A DNA stretch of 64,000 nt from Akkermansiaceae bacterium UBA2381 (GTDB taxonomy: Bacteria > Verrucomicrobiota > Verrucomicrobiia > Verrucomicrobiales > DEV007). Under the pieces are notes generated by a model that searched no databases, had not been told where the DNA came from, and saw nothing but the letters and a program-made list of their open reading frames with translations. How positions within the stretch are numbered: position 1 is the first letter of the stretch; the number at the start of each line of letters is the position of its first letter. Positions 17,150 through 25,485 of this stretch are shown one piece after another. A program made the translations under genes and the position numbers. Location: positions 1-64,000 of the forward strand of contig DDSV01000013.1 in the NCBI GenBank assembly GCA_002344215.1, read 5' to 3'.

Positions 17150-17584
17150 ATGTTTTACGATCAAAGCGAGTCTGATGGCGATTACGGGCTGGGATCCACC
17201 GGTTCCGGTGAGCGGCTTGCTTTCAACCGGGAGGATTCCCATGACCTTTCTCTTTCACCGGAGAGTGTTCCCGATCAGTCCGAATTAAGCGATTCAGGCG
17301 ATTGGGGGCAGAGAGAAACCTTTTCGTTCGGTCACGGTGGCTACGAGAGAGAATTGATCCAGAGCGTCTGGGAGTTCGCGGAGATGGTTGCCGGAAATGA
17401 TCCGGAGCTCTGGCGCAAAGACGAATTCGGCGAGTGGATTTACCGCTTTGATTACGGACGTCGCAGTTCAGAATTCGGCTGGGAAATTTTTGATCCCGGG
17501 GTGGGGCGTCATGCCCAGGGGGTCTATGCGATGCGACCGATGCAGTGGCAAAACTACATCCGTCAGTACGAAGCCTTTGCGTGA
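17150..17584 (+). CDS. small protein resembling a decayed HNH nuclease domain
   Basis: 144 aa. The first 60 residues are acidic, serine-rich and probably disordered. Residues about 84-137 read DPELWRKDEFGEWIYRF, then EFGWEIFDPG, then YAMRPMQWQNY. From memory of HNH families, the intact form has GWEIDHI followed by a glycine pair and NLRPLQWxNN. Here the catalytic D-H pair is replaced by F-D and the downstream asparagines are lost, so nuclease activity looks unlikely. The gene stands alone between divergent neighbours. It could be a DNA-binding remnant or a repurposed small protein. Confidence 0.5.
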   Translation: MFYDQSESDGDYGLGSTGSGERLAFNREDSHDLSLSPESVPDQSELSDSGDWGQRETFSFGHGGYERELIQSVWEFAEMVAGNDPELWRKDEFGEWIYRFDYGRRSSEFGWEIFDPGVGRHAQGVYAMRPMQWQNYIRQYEAFA

Positions 17585-17588
17585 TTAT

Positions 17589-17622
17589 CTAGGAGCTAGG
17601 AGCTAGGAGCTAGGAGCTAGGG
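17589..17622. repeat. short tandem repeat of CTAGGAG
   Basis: Four perfect 7-bp units (CTAGGAG) and a truncated fifth lie immediately behind the preceding stop codon. Such arrays arise by slippage and may vary in length between strains. Confidence 0.85.
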
Positions 17623-17664
17623 CGCAGTCATTACAGATTTTTCAAACTCATGCCTCTTGCCTGA

Positions 17665-18726
17665 TCATCCCACCGGCAAGGGTGGAGGCATTCTCCTTGT
17701 TGGAGGCAGCGGGGGCGGGAGGCGTTTGCCGGGTTGGATGACCCCGGAGATCACCAGCGGGTCGAGGCGGCTTAGGGCACGCACCTTTTCTCTGAGCTGG
17801 ACGACGAGATCCTCCCTTTCGGGGTTCGAACCGAATCGGGAGAGCTTCTGTTTTTGATAGGCGAGTTCAGTGGCTTCGTGGAGCAGTCTTTTGCGCTGGT
17901 GAAAAACTCCGAAGCCCTGGGAGAAGGCATTGAGACTGCTCCGGGTCCAGAATCCGGCGGCGTGCACCGCCTGCTCCGCGTAGAGGACTCCGCGTTCCAC
18001 CTCCTCCGACAAATGAATCCGGATCCAGCGGTTCTCATGGGAGAGGCAGACCAGAAGGGTGACAACAAACCAGATCAGGCCCAAACCGATTCCACCCACC
18101 GCGTAGAGCAGGTGTTCTCCCCCCAGCGTCGCGAAATAATTGTGGAGGGCGTGGGTGGCCATGGCCGTTCCAATTCCAAGGGCGGGCCAAAGGAATTTCA
18201 TGAGAGGGTTAGATGAGAATTTTCCGAGAGCAAAGCCGACTCCGGAAAGTCCGGTGAAAAGGGCGTGGAGCATCCCGAAGATGAAAGCCCTGAGGAAGAA
18301 AAGAAAAATCAGGCTACCGAAATCAGGCTGTCCCGAGAAATAGAGAATATTCTCAACCGCGGAGAATCCGAATCCTACCATGCTGCCATAGATCAGGCCG
18401 TCGAGGACGGAATCGATCTCGCGCCGGAAGAGAATGAAGATCAGGAGGACTCCCAGTCCCTTGATGAACTCCTCCGTTAACGGGGCGACAATGCTGGCTT
18501 CGTAGAGTTCGCCTGTCAGGGATACCTCTCCTCCGTTTCCGGGAGAGATTCCCAGGATGACCTGGGCAATGAGGGCAAAAATGACCGAAGGAACCGCGCC
18601 CCAGAAAAAGGCGGCGAGCATCAGCGGAAAGGGTTCCTTCTCCCAGCGGTCGAGTCTCCAGATGATCAGCGCATACACGACCATGGGGACGATTCCGAGA
18701 ACAACCGACGCGAGGAAGAGTTCCAT
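17665..18726 (-). CDS. PrsW-family intramembrane metalloprotease
   Basis: 353 aa. The first two thirds contain about seven or eight hydrophobic helices. Family motifs are present: APLTEEFIK (E85-E86) for the catalytic glutamates, DGLIYGSMVGFGF (109-121) followed by ENI, the LHALFTG histidine, and ATHALHNYF. PrsW enzymes cut membrane proteins such as anti-sigma factors within the bilayer. The soluble C-terminal third has a basic helical part and a proline tail (PPPLPPTRRMPPPLP). It is transcribed from about 60 bp below the nrdA terminator, so it probably has its own promoter. Confidence 0.85.
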   Translation of the reverse strand: MELFLASVVLGIVPMVVYALIIWRLDRWEKEPFPLMLAAFFWGAVPSVIFALIAQVILGISPGNGGEVSLTGELYEASIVAPLTEEFIKGLGVLLIFILFRREIDSVLDGLIYGSMVGFGFSAVENILYFSGQPDFGSLIFLFFLRAFIFGMLHALFTGLSGVGFALGKFSSNPLMKFLWPALGIGTAMATHALHNYFATLGGEHLLYAVGGIGLGLIWFVVTLLVCLSHENRWIRIHLSEEVERGVLYAEQAVHAAGFWTRSSLNAFSQGFGVFHQRKRLLHEATELAYQKQKLSRFGSNPEREDLVVQLREKVRALSRLDPLVISGVIQPGKRLPPPLPPTRRMPPPLPVG

Positions 18727-18785
18727 ATCGCCGATGCTAGATTCGCTTGATCAGGAATGCAACGTGGAGTGGGAGGGCCGGGGAA

Positions 18786-18818
18786 AGAAAAAAGGCGGCC
18801 CCGGGGGACCGCCTTTTT
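18786..18818 (-). terminator. rho-independent terminator downstream of nrdA
   Basis: AAGGCGG and CCGCCTT frame a GC-rich hairpin with a further CCCC/GGGG stem, flanked by A- and T-runs on both sides. Read on the minus strand it lies about 35 bp after the nrdA stop and ends in a T-rich tract. It separates the nrdBA operon from the PrsW gene. Confidence 0.85.
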
Positions 18819-18852
18819 CAGAGACGAATGAAGGTCTGATAGTGGCTTGACC

Positions 18853-21800
18853 TTATTGGCAGGCCTCACACTCACCGCCGTTCAGGAGCGCATCCAGCGA
18901 GCACTGCTGCTTCTCCGCTTCCGAAAACTCGCGGGGATTCTCGGCAGTATAAATCCGGACTTCCTTGTTCACCTTGGTGGTGGCCTTCTCAATATTGGAG
19001 GCCTGCTGGGTGCGTAGGTAGTAGGTCGTCTTGAGCCCCTTATGCCAGGCGGCACGATACATGTGGGAGAGTGTCTTCAGATCCGGCGTGGCGAGGAAGA
19101 GGTTCACTGACTGGGACTGATCGATCCACTTCTGACGACGGGCGGCGGCCTCGATGAACCACTCGTAATCGATCGAGAACGCGGTGGCGTACTTCAGTTT
19201 CAAGTCGGCCGGGATATCCTCAATGTCGGCGAGTTCACCGTCATAATACTTGAGCCGCTCAACCATGTCTTCACCCCAGAGACCGAGGGCCTTGAGATCG
19301 CGGACAAGATAGGTGTTGAGCACGATGAAGTCACCGGAGAGGTTGCCTTTCACAAAGAGGTTCTTGAAGGTCGGCTCGATACAGGGAGTGCTGCCCATGA
19401 TGTTCGAGATCGTCGCGGTCGGGGCGATTGCAAGCACGTTGCTGTTACGCATTCCCTGACGCTGAATTTTCTCGCGCAGCACGTCCCAGTTCATGCGTCC
19501 GCCACGAGGCACGTCGATTGACTCGCCGCGCTCCTCTTCAAGCATGTCGATGGTGTCGGGAGGAAGAATCCCGCGATGCCATTTTGAACCTTCGAACGAA
19601 GAGTAACATCCCCGCTCGGCGGCGAGATCGCTGGAAGCCTCGTAGGCGAAGTAGGCGATCGCCTCCATGAACTCATCATTAAACTCAACCGCCGCCTGAC
19701 TCGCAAAGGAGGTGTTGCGGAGGAAGAGGGCATTCTGAACGCCCATGACACCAAGTCCCACGGGACGGTGACGACTGTTCGCATTCTTCGCCGCTTCGGT
19801 CGGGTAGAAGTTGATGTCGATCACGTTATCAAGTGCTCTCACCGCCACCCGGACGGTTTCGCGAAGTTTCACGAGATCGAGAGATCCGTCGTCCTTGATG
19901 TGGGTGTCGAGCACGATTGAACCGAGGTTACAGACCGCGGTTTCATCAGCGGAGGTATTGAGTGTGATCTCGGTGCAGAGGTTCGAGCTGTGAATGACTC
20001 CGACGTGATCCTGGGGACTGCGGACGTTACAGGGGTCCTTGAAGGTGATCCACGGATGACCCGTTTCAAAGATCATCTTGAGCATCTGCTTCCAGAGATC
20101 AATCGCGGGGACCTCGCGTCCGAAGATTTTTCCAGCTTTGGCATCGGCTTCGTAGGCCAGGTAACGCTCGGTGAAAGCGCGGCCGTAGAGATCGTGGAGA
20201 TCGGGCACTTCGTTCGAACGGAAGAGAGTCCAGTTGGTGCGGGCCTCCATGCGCTGCATGAACAGATCGGGAATCCAGTTCGCCGTATTCATGTCATGCG
20301 CCCGGCGACGTTCGTCGCCCGTGTTTTTACGCAGTTCGAGGAAGTCGGTAATATCGTTGTGCCAGGACTCAAGATAGGCACAACCGGAACCGCGGCGCTT
20401 TCCGCCCTGGTTCACCGCGACGAGCTGATCGTTGTGCAGTTTGAGGAAGGGGATGACACCCTGGCTTTCGCCGTTGGTTCCCTTGATGTAACCACCGGTT
20501 CCGCGAACCGAGGTCCATGAACCGCCGAGGCCGCCTGCCCACTTGGAAAGGTAGGCGTTCTCCGCGATACCGCGCTGCATGATGGACTCGATGCTGTCGT
20601 CGACCTTGTAGAGGTAGCAGGAGGAGAGCTGGCTGTGCAGGGTGCCGGCGTTAAAGAGAGTAGGAGTCGACGAACAGAAGCGGCGGCTCGCATAGAGTCG
20701 ATAGAGATCGATGATTTTGGCCTCGGCGTCCTCCTTCTCTCCGATCATGAGCCCCATCGCCACACGCATCCAGAAAAGCTGTGGAGCTTCGATGCGTTTA
20801 TGGGAGTCACCGGTCTTGTCGATGATGAGGTAACGATCATAGAGCGTCTGAATACCGAGGTAATCAAAGTCGAGATCCGAGGTCGGATTGATCGCGTCGG
20901 CGAGGCGGTCGAGATTGTAGTCGAGGAGGCGGGGGGAGATACGCTCGATCTCGACACCACGAACGAGGTTGGCCCGGAAGGCACGGCGGTGGAAAGCGGC
21001 GAGCTGGGAGACTCCATCGCGGGTGATGCTCCAGTCGAGGACTTCTTCGTAAACATAGGTGAGAAGAATCCGGGCTGCAAAACGGGCGAAGTCCCCGTCT
21101 TTCTCGATCAAGCTCTTTGCGTTGAGAATGATCGTATTGCGCAGATCCGACTCGGACATTTCGTGGAAGAAGGCACGTCTGAGCTCGTGCTCGATTTCAT
21201 CCTGGGAAAGGCACAAATTCAGTCCGGTAAGGGCGAACTCAACCCGCCGGCGAAGGTCGATCCCGTCCCAGAGTTCGCTGCTGCCGTCGGCCCGTTTGAC
21301 GACGATCATGGACTCCTGAGTGGACTCGTAGTCCTTCACGATTTCCTCTTCCTCCTGAATGCGGAGTTGGGCCCGGTGGGCGCGGTAGAGAATGTAGGAC
21401 TCGGCCACCTTGTAGTGACCCTGGCGCATCAGTTCCTCCTGAACGCGGTCCTGGAGGTCCTCAATGCGCATGAACTCCTGACCGCTGCGGGCGATGCGCT
21501 CGGTCAGGGCGGTGGAAATTTCCCGTGCCGGGCTCGAGTCCATCCCGAGAGAGAGGAAGGCGCTCCGGACTGCGATTTCGATTTTGTTAGGGTCCCAGGC
21601 GACGACTTCACCGTTGCGGCGAATGACGCGGCAGAGTGGTTTTTCATTGCCCGGAGCAGGAGTGTCGCGACGGGCATTGGCGGCCTTCCGGCGGATGAGG
21701 AGGCTCTTCGCGACGTCATGAGCGTTCTGCCGCACGAGCGCCATCTCGATGATCGAGGTGAGTTCCGAGGCGGAAAGCAGTACGGTTCCATCGGTTTCCT

Positions 21801-22023
21801 CGCTGTTCACTTTGATCGAGAGGACCTCGGTGACTGACCTGACGATATTGGCAACGAGCTGACGGTTGCTGTCGTTGAAAATGTCATCCTGCTTCCGGGA
21901 GAGGGCGAGGTCGGTGACCGCTTTGCCTACGGTCTCGGCGATCTTGGCAATGCTGAAATCGGTCTGCTCGTCGCCGACCTGCACCATGATGCGGGGGGCG
22001 GGGGGCTGATTGCTGGTCGCCAT
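18853..22023 (-). CDS. nrdA: ribonucleoside-diphosphate reductase, alpha subunit
   Basis: About 1056 aa class I large subunit that reduces ribonucleotides to deoxyribonucleotides. Seen: SSCYLYKVDD, NLCTEITLNTS and TAVCNLGSI around the active-site cysteines, APTATISNIMGSTPCIEP, and a C-terminal redox pair in GECEACQ. The N-terminus is long. A first ATP-cone-like region lies within the first 120 residues, a second well-formed one opens PLCRVIRRNGEVVAW, and a third degenerate unit opens MIVVKRADGSSELWD. These are allosteric dATP/ATP-sensing domains, and multiple cones imply elaborate activity control. The start at 22023 is preferred because GGAG lies a few bases upstream; an ATG at 22116 is possible. 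Forms an operon with nrdB. Confidence 0.92.
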   Translation of the reverse strand: MATSNQPPAPRIMVQVGDEQTDFSIAKIAETVGKAVTDLALSRKQDDIFNDSNRQLVANIVRSVTEVLSIKVNSEETDGTVLLSASELTSIIEMALVRQNAHDVAKSLLIRRKAANARRDTPAPGNEKPLCRVIRRNGEVVAWDPNKIEIAVRSAFLSLGMDSSPAREISTALTERIARSGQEFMRIEDLQDRVQEELMRQGHYKVAESYILYRAHRAQLRIQEEEEIVKDYESTQESMIVVKRADGSSELWDGIDLRRRVEFALTGLNLCLSQDEIEHELRRAFFHEMSESDLRNTIILNAKSLIEKDGDFARFAARILLTYVYEEVLDWSITRDGVSQLAAFHRRAFRANLVRGVEIERISPRLLDYNLDRLADAINPTSDLDFDYLGIQTLYDRYLIIDKTGDSHKRIEAPQLFWMRVAMGLMIGEKEDAEAKIIDLYRLYASRRFCSSTPTLFNAGTLHSQLSSCYLYKVDDSIESIMQRGIAENAYLSKWAGGLGGSWTSVRGTGGYIKGTNGESQGVIPFLKLHNDQLVAVNQGGKRRGSGCAYLESWHNDITDFLELRKNTGDERRRAHDMNTANWIPDLFMQRMEARTNWTLFRSNEVPDLHDLYGRAFTERYLAYEADAKAGKIFGREVPAIDLWKQMLKMIFETGHPWITFKDPCNVRSPQDHVGVIHSSNLCTEITLNTSADETAVCNLGSIVLDTHIKDDGSLDLVKLRETVRVAVRALDNVIDINFYPTEAAKNANSRHRPVGLGVMGVQNALFLRNTSFASQAAVEFNDEFMEAIAYFAYEASSDLAAERGCYSSFEGSKWHRGILPPDTIDMLEEERGESIDVPRGGRMNWDVLREKIQRQGMRNSNVLAIAPTATISNIMGSTPCIEPTFKNLFVKGNLSGDFIVLNTYLVRDLKALGLWGEDMVERLKYYDGELADIEDIPADLKLKYATAFSIDYEWFIEAAARRQKWIDQSQSVNLFLATPDLKTLSHMYRAAWHKGLKTTYYLRTQQASNIEKATTKVNKEVRIYTAENPREFSEAEKQQCSLDALLNGGECEACQ

Positions 22024-22229
22024 ATCACTCCAGTTGAAGCGGGGCTTCATTTCCTGGGGAGTGGCAGCGCAACGCTGAAGTTCAAGGTCTTGTTCGATGA
22101 GGCGGCGGGTAATCATGCGGTTGGAAGGGTGCGGGTCGGGTCGGGGAACTGGGAATAACGGGAAACTAAAGGCAGGCTGATCCGATTCGACAGGGGCAGG
22201 TCATGGACCCGACCCTGTCGAGTGAAGAA

Positions 22230-23312
22230 TCACAAATCGTCGTCGTGCACCGAGGCGAGAGCGGAAGCTTTCTGATACTCGGTGACTTTCTGTTCGAAAA
22301 AGTTGGACTCTTTCTTGATGTCCATGGTCTCGGCAAGCCAGGGGAACGGATTCCTGATGCCGGGATTCAGGGGATTCAGGCCGACTCCTTCGAGACGACG
22401 GTCAGCGATGAAGTCGATATACTGGCAGAACTCAGCGGAGTTGAGACCCACCGCACTGATGGGGAGGCAGTCATTGATGAACTCCTTCTCCAGCGCCACC
22501 GCTTCTTTCATCGTATCGACGAGGTCCTGCTTGAACTCAGGCGTCCAGATCTCCATGTTTTCGCTGACCAGATCCATGAAGAGATTGCGGAAGACTTCGA
22601 TGTGATTCGATTCATCGCGCAGGGTGTACTGGAACATCTGTCCGATGCCGGGAAACTTGTTCTGCCGCTTGAGGCTGAGAATCATTCCAAAAAGGCCGTA
22701 GAACTGGGTCCCTTCCATACATTGGCCGAAGACAAAGATATTCCGGGCGAGCGCTTTTTTGTTGGCCGGATCGGTGAGGTCGATGTCACGACGGAGATCG
22801 TGGGAAGTCCGGGTCACGAACTCGTTCTTGCGCTTGATCGTGGGGATCTGCTCAAACATGGCTTCACACTCGTGAGGATTGATCCCGAGGCTGCTGATCA
22901 TGTAGAGGAGGCTGTCGGCATGGATGTTCTCCTCATGCGCGTGGCGCCCCAGGACGAGCTTCAACTCAGGAGCGGTCACGAGTTCGCGGACGACGTGGAG
23001 GATGTTGTCACCCACGATTCCCTCGGCTGCCGAGAAATACCCGATTCCCATGCGGATGATCCAACGCTCGCTGTCGCTCAATTCGTCACCCTGCCACTGC
23101 TCGATATCCTTCTGCATCTGGATATCCTCCGGCTCCCAGTGGTTGGCCTTCATCGTCCGGTAAAGTTCGTAGGCCCACTGGTACTTCAGAGGAAGAAGAT
23201 TGAATGCTTCGGTCTTGCGCCCGTTGATGATGCGCTTGGCGGCGTAGGCCTCCTCCGCTTTATCCTGATCCAGAACAAAGGTGCGGTCTCCGATAGTGAA
23301 CGTCTTTTCCAT
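22230..23312 (-). CDS. nrdB: ribonucleoside-diphosphate reductase, beta subunit
   Basis: About 360 aa ferritin-like radical-generating subunit of class I ribonucleotide reductase. The metal-ligand pattern is spread over the helices: WEPEDIQMQKDIEQW, EENIHADSLLYMI (E..H) and RDESNHIEVFRNLF (E..H). A radical tyrosine was not pinned down by eye, so the subclass and metal content are left open. The start at 23312 (MEKTFTIGDRTFVLD) is chosen because upstream in-frame codons run through the regulatory region. It is first in the nrdB-nrdA operon and lies downstream of two NrdR-like boxes. Confidence 0.92.
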   Translation of the reverse strand: MEKTFTIGDRTFVLDQDKAEEAYAAKRIINGRKTEAFNLLPLKYQWAYELYRTMKANHWEPEDIQMQKDIEQWQGDELSDSERWIIRMGIGYFSAAEGIVGDNILHVVRELVTAPELKLVLGRHAHEENIHADSLLYMISSLGINPHECEAMFEQIPTIKRKNEFVTRTSHDLRRDIDLTDPANKKALARNIFVFGQCMEGTQFYGLFGMILSLKRQNKFPGIGQMFQYTLRDESNHIEVFRNLFMDLVSENMEIWTPEFKQDLVDTMKEAVALEKEFINDCLPISAVGLNSAEFCQYIDFIADRRLEGVGLNPLNPGIRNPFPWLAETMDIKKESNFFEQKVTEYQKASALASVHDDDL

Positions 23313-23482
23313 GATATGATTCTTTGGCGGTAGGGATTGGGGTGGGGAATCGGGTACTGAGCAGATCTCTAAGTTTCGTGAATATCCTATTTTCCAGATC
23401 TTGGAGGGGCGAAATTCATCATTTTTCCTTCTAAATACCGTGAAAACAAGCATTTCACATGGCCCTCATGAATCTGGTAAAA

Positions 23483-23529
23483 GCACCATATCTTGTTGGC
23501 CGGTCGATATGATGCACAATATGTAGTGG
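23483..23529 (-). promoter_or_regulatory. paired NrdR boxes upstream of nrdBA
   Basis: GCACCATATCTTGTTG (23483-23498) and GCACAATATGTAGTGG (23514-23529) both resemble the NrdR consensus ACACnATATnTnGTGT. Their starts are 31 bp apart, three helical turns, the spacing usual for tandem NrdR boxes. They lie about 170-215 bp upstream of nrdB on its strand. NrdR, an ATP-cone repressor encoded elsewhere, is expected to repress nrdBA when dATP is high. Confidence 0.75.
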
Positions 23530-23755
23530 TTCTTCAAGATTAATTTGTGTGAATTAAGCGTTTTTTGCGCCATCCCTTATAGGAGAAGCAATTGAAGAAC
23601 GGAAGTGCCAGAAAATATTTCAGAACCTCGGATTATTAAGGCATGAAAATCACTTTCATCAGGGCGCGGAAGGGCCTTTCCTGCCGTCGAAAGACAGGGT
23701 TGTGATGAGTCGGAAACTCATCGGGTCCCCGCGGAGGGACCCGTGAGGGAGGCGG
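23530..23755. other. gene-free stretch between nrdB promoter region and sodB
   Basis: This is part of a 443-bp gene-free stretch (23313-23755). Apart from the NrdR-like boxes and the hairpins near 23704-23743, it is AT-richer than its surroundings and shows no credible reading frame or RNA gene by eye. The AT-rich portion next to the boxes probably carries the nrdBA promoter. Confidence 0.5.
23704..23743 (-). terminator. twin hairpins downstream of sodB
   Basis: GATGAGT/ACTCATC (loop of 5) and CGGGTCCC/GGGACCCG (loop of 6) are two perfect adjacent stems about 10-50 bp past the sodB stop. A T-run is lacking, so termination could be factor-dependent, or the stems may stabilise the mRNA end. 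Confidence 0.45.
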
Positions 23756-24385
23756 TTATTTCGCGGCGGCGAATCGCTCAGCCACGGCGCTCCAGTTCAC
23801 GATGTTCCAGAAAGAATCGACGTAATCAGGACGGCGGTTCTGGTAATTGAGATAATAGGCATGCTCCCAGACGTCGAGACCGAGGATTGGGGTGCTGCCG
23901 TCGCATCCGGCTGCCTCGCCCATGATCGGGCTGTCCTGATTCGGAGTGCTGGTGATTGCCACGCTGCCGTCTGCCTTGGCGACGAGCCAGGCCCAGCCTG
24001 AACCGAAGCGGGTCAGAGCCGCGTTTTTGAAGGCGTCTTTGAAGGCATCAAAGGATCCGAAGGCCTTGTCGATAGCGGCAGCGAGGTCTCCGGAGGGAGT
24101 TCCCCCTGCGTTTGGACCGATTACCGTCCAGAAAAGCGAGTGGTTGGCGTGTCCGCCCCCGTTGTTGCGAACGGCACCGCGGATGTTCTCGGGAACCGCT
24201 CCGAGATCGGAAATAAGAGCTTCGATGGATTTTCCTTCGAGTTCCGAGTTGCCTTCGAGTGCCTTGTTGAGGTTGGCAATGTAGGCGGCGTGGTGTTTCC
24301 CATGGTGGATCTCCATCGTTTTGGTGTCGATATGGGGCTCAAGAGCGTCGAGAGCGTAGGGGAGGGCGGGTAGTTCGTGGGCCAT
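23756..24385 (-). CDS. superoxide dismutase (Fe/Mn family)
   Basis: 209 aa, standard length for a cytoplasmic Fe/Mn superoxide dismutase, which converts superoxide to peroxide and oxygen. Metal ligands are recognisable: the MEIHHGKHHAAYI histidine, NHSLFW histidine, and DVWEHAYYLNYQ carrying the Asp and last His. GSGWAWLV is the usual core. The sequence does not decide between iron and manganese by eye. The start at 24385 gives MAHELPALPYALDALEPH, the classic N-terminus; in-frame upstream codons are not protein-like. Confidence 0.93.
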   Translation of the reverse strand: MAHELPALPYALDALEPHIDTKTMEIHHGKHHAAYIANLNKALEGNSELEGKSIEALISDLGAVPENIRGAVRNNGGGHANHSLFWTVIGPNAGGTPSGDLAAAIDKAFGSFDAFKDAFKNAALTRFGSGWAWLVAKADGSVAITSTPNQDSPIMGEAAGCDGSTPILGLDVWEHAYYLNYQNRRPDYVDSFWNIVNWSAVAERFAAAK

Positions 24386-24556
24386 GATGAGAGAGTTTGG
24401 GTGTTGTGTGTTCGTTTGCTTGTGTCGGCCAATGCCGGAAATCAATGAGACTCCGCCCCGGCGACTTGTCAAAGACGTTACGAACTATATTCACGTCAGG
24501 ACCCGAGAAGTCGGGAAAACTTGGAATCACTGAAGGAACCGCGCAGTTCCGACCCC

Positions 24557-25315
24557 TCAGAAAAGGAAAATCGGAGGCGGCACCGTGATACTGGCCCGGG
24601 AATTGGCAAAGTTCAGGCCTTCTGACTCGGAGATCGAATTCACCATGTCATTCTGAAATCCGATCTGCACCCTGCCGGACTCCACCTCGATATATTGGGT
24701 CATGGGGACCTGCTGACCGAAGGAATTAAAGGTCATGACGGTTTGGGGAACCCGCTCGTAGGAAATATACTCAAGCGAATCCGAGCGCCCCTCGGCATTA
24801 ACGGTGGAGTTGCGTTTGTCCGGAGGTCCGATTGCGGCGATCACCTCGGCCACGGTCATTCCAAGTGCAACTTGATGATTTTCAATTAGTTCTGAAACAA
24901 TGACGTAGCGTTCGTAGTATTCCCTCAGGCGGGCTTCAAAGCCTTCCGGGATCCCGGTGATGGCGGATTTGCTGACCCATCCGGAGATTTGTCCCTGCTT
25001 TGCTTTCGCGCGCACCCGGTAGGCCTTGTCGCTGACCGCCAGGAGGACGGCGGTCTGGGCGGGGATAAGATTCCCCATCCATCGATCACCTTTCAAACTC
25101 GAGTAGACCGCGGCCCCCTGGGAGACCCCGACGACGAGCTCCTTTTCGACCATTCCCTCAAGATAGACGGCACCCTCCTCTTTGACGAGTTTGCTTTTGG
25201 ACCGGTCCTCGCGGTCGACCATCACGACGCCGGGACGTCGCAGCTGAGCGTCAGCGCCCATTGGAAAAAGAAGAAGTCCAATCAGCACGATCCGGGGAGT
25301 CGAAAGCCTTTTCAT
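24557..25315 (-). CDS. secreted protein with SH3-like and BamE/SmpA-like segments
   Basis: 252 aa with a signal peptide (MKRLSTPRIVLIGLLLFPMG..ADA). Residues about 55-120 look like a bacterial SH3-like beta-barrel: VSQGAAVYSSLKGDRWMGNL, AVLLAVSDKAYRVRA, ISGWVSKSAI. Further on, VALGMTVAEVIAAIGPPDK follows the M-T-x-x-E-V-x-x-x-x-G-x-P pattern of BamE/SmpA-like folds. A predicted role is binding of peptidoglycan or envelope proteins in the periplasm. No family name can be given. It stands alone between sodB and rng on the same strand. Confidence 0.6.
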   Translation of the reverse strand: MKRLSTPRIVLIGLLLFPMGADAQLRRPGVVMVDREDRSKSKLVKEEGAVYLEGMVEKELVVGVSQGAAVYSSLKGDRWMGNLIPAQTAVLLAVSDKAYRVRAKAKQGQISGWVSKSAITGIPEGFEARLREYYERYVIVSELIENHQVALGMTVAEVIAAIGPPDKRNSTVNAEGRSDSLEYISYERVPQTVMTFNSFGQQVPMTQYIEVESGRVQIGFQNDMVNSISESEGLNFANSRASITVPPPIFLF

Positions 25316-25485
25316 GGTAGTCGGGACAAAGCGGGAACTGATTTAGCGCAAACCGGCAACTCCAACAAAAAATGCGACCGGCTCGAGTGAGACGTTTAAA
25401 CGCCCCACTCCAGTCAGAAGTATTCCTCCCGGCGTGATTTCAGGCAAGCAAATCCGGCTTGGGATTCCACTTATCCCGCCCCGGA

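Noticed and set aside
17589..17622. CRISPR-like array
   Set aside because: The repeat unit is only 7 bp and there are no spacers; it is a simple tandem repeat.
20635..21837. 400-aa plus-strand open frame opposite nrdA
   Set aside because: Antisense to conserved NrdA sequence; the translation is low-complexity Glu/Gly/Val with no known motif.
22203..23333. 376-aa plus-strand open frame opposite nrdB
   Set aside because: Antisense shadow of the NrdB reading frame.
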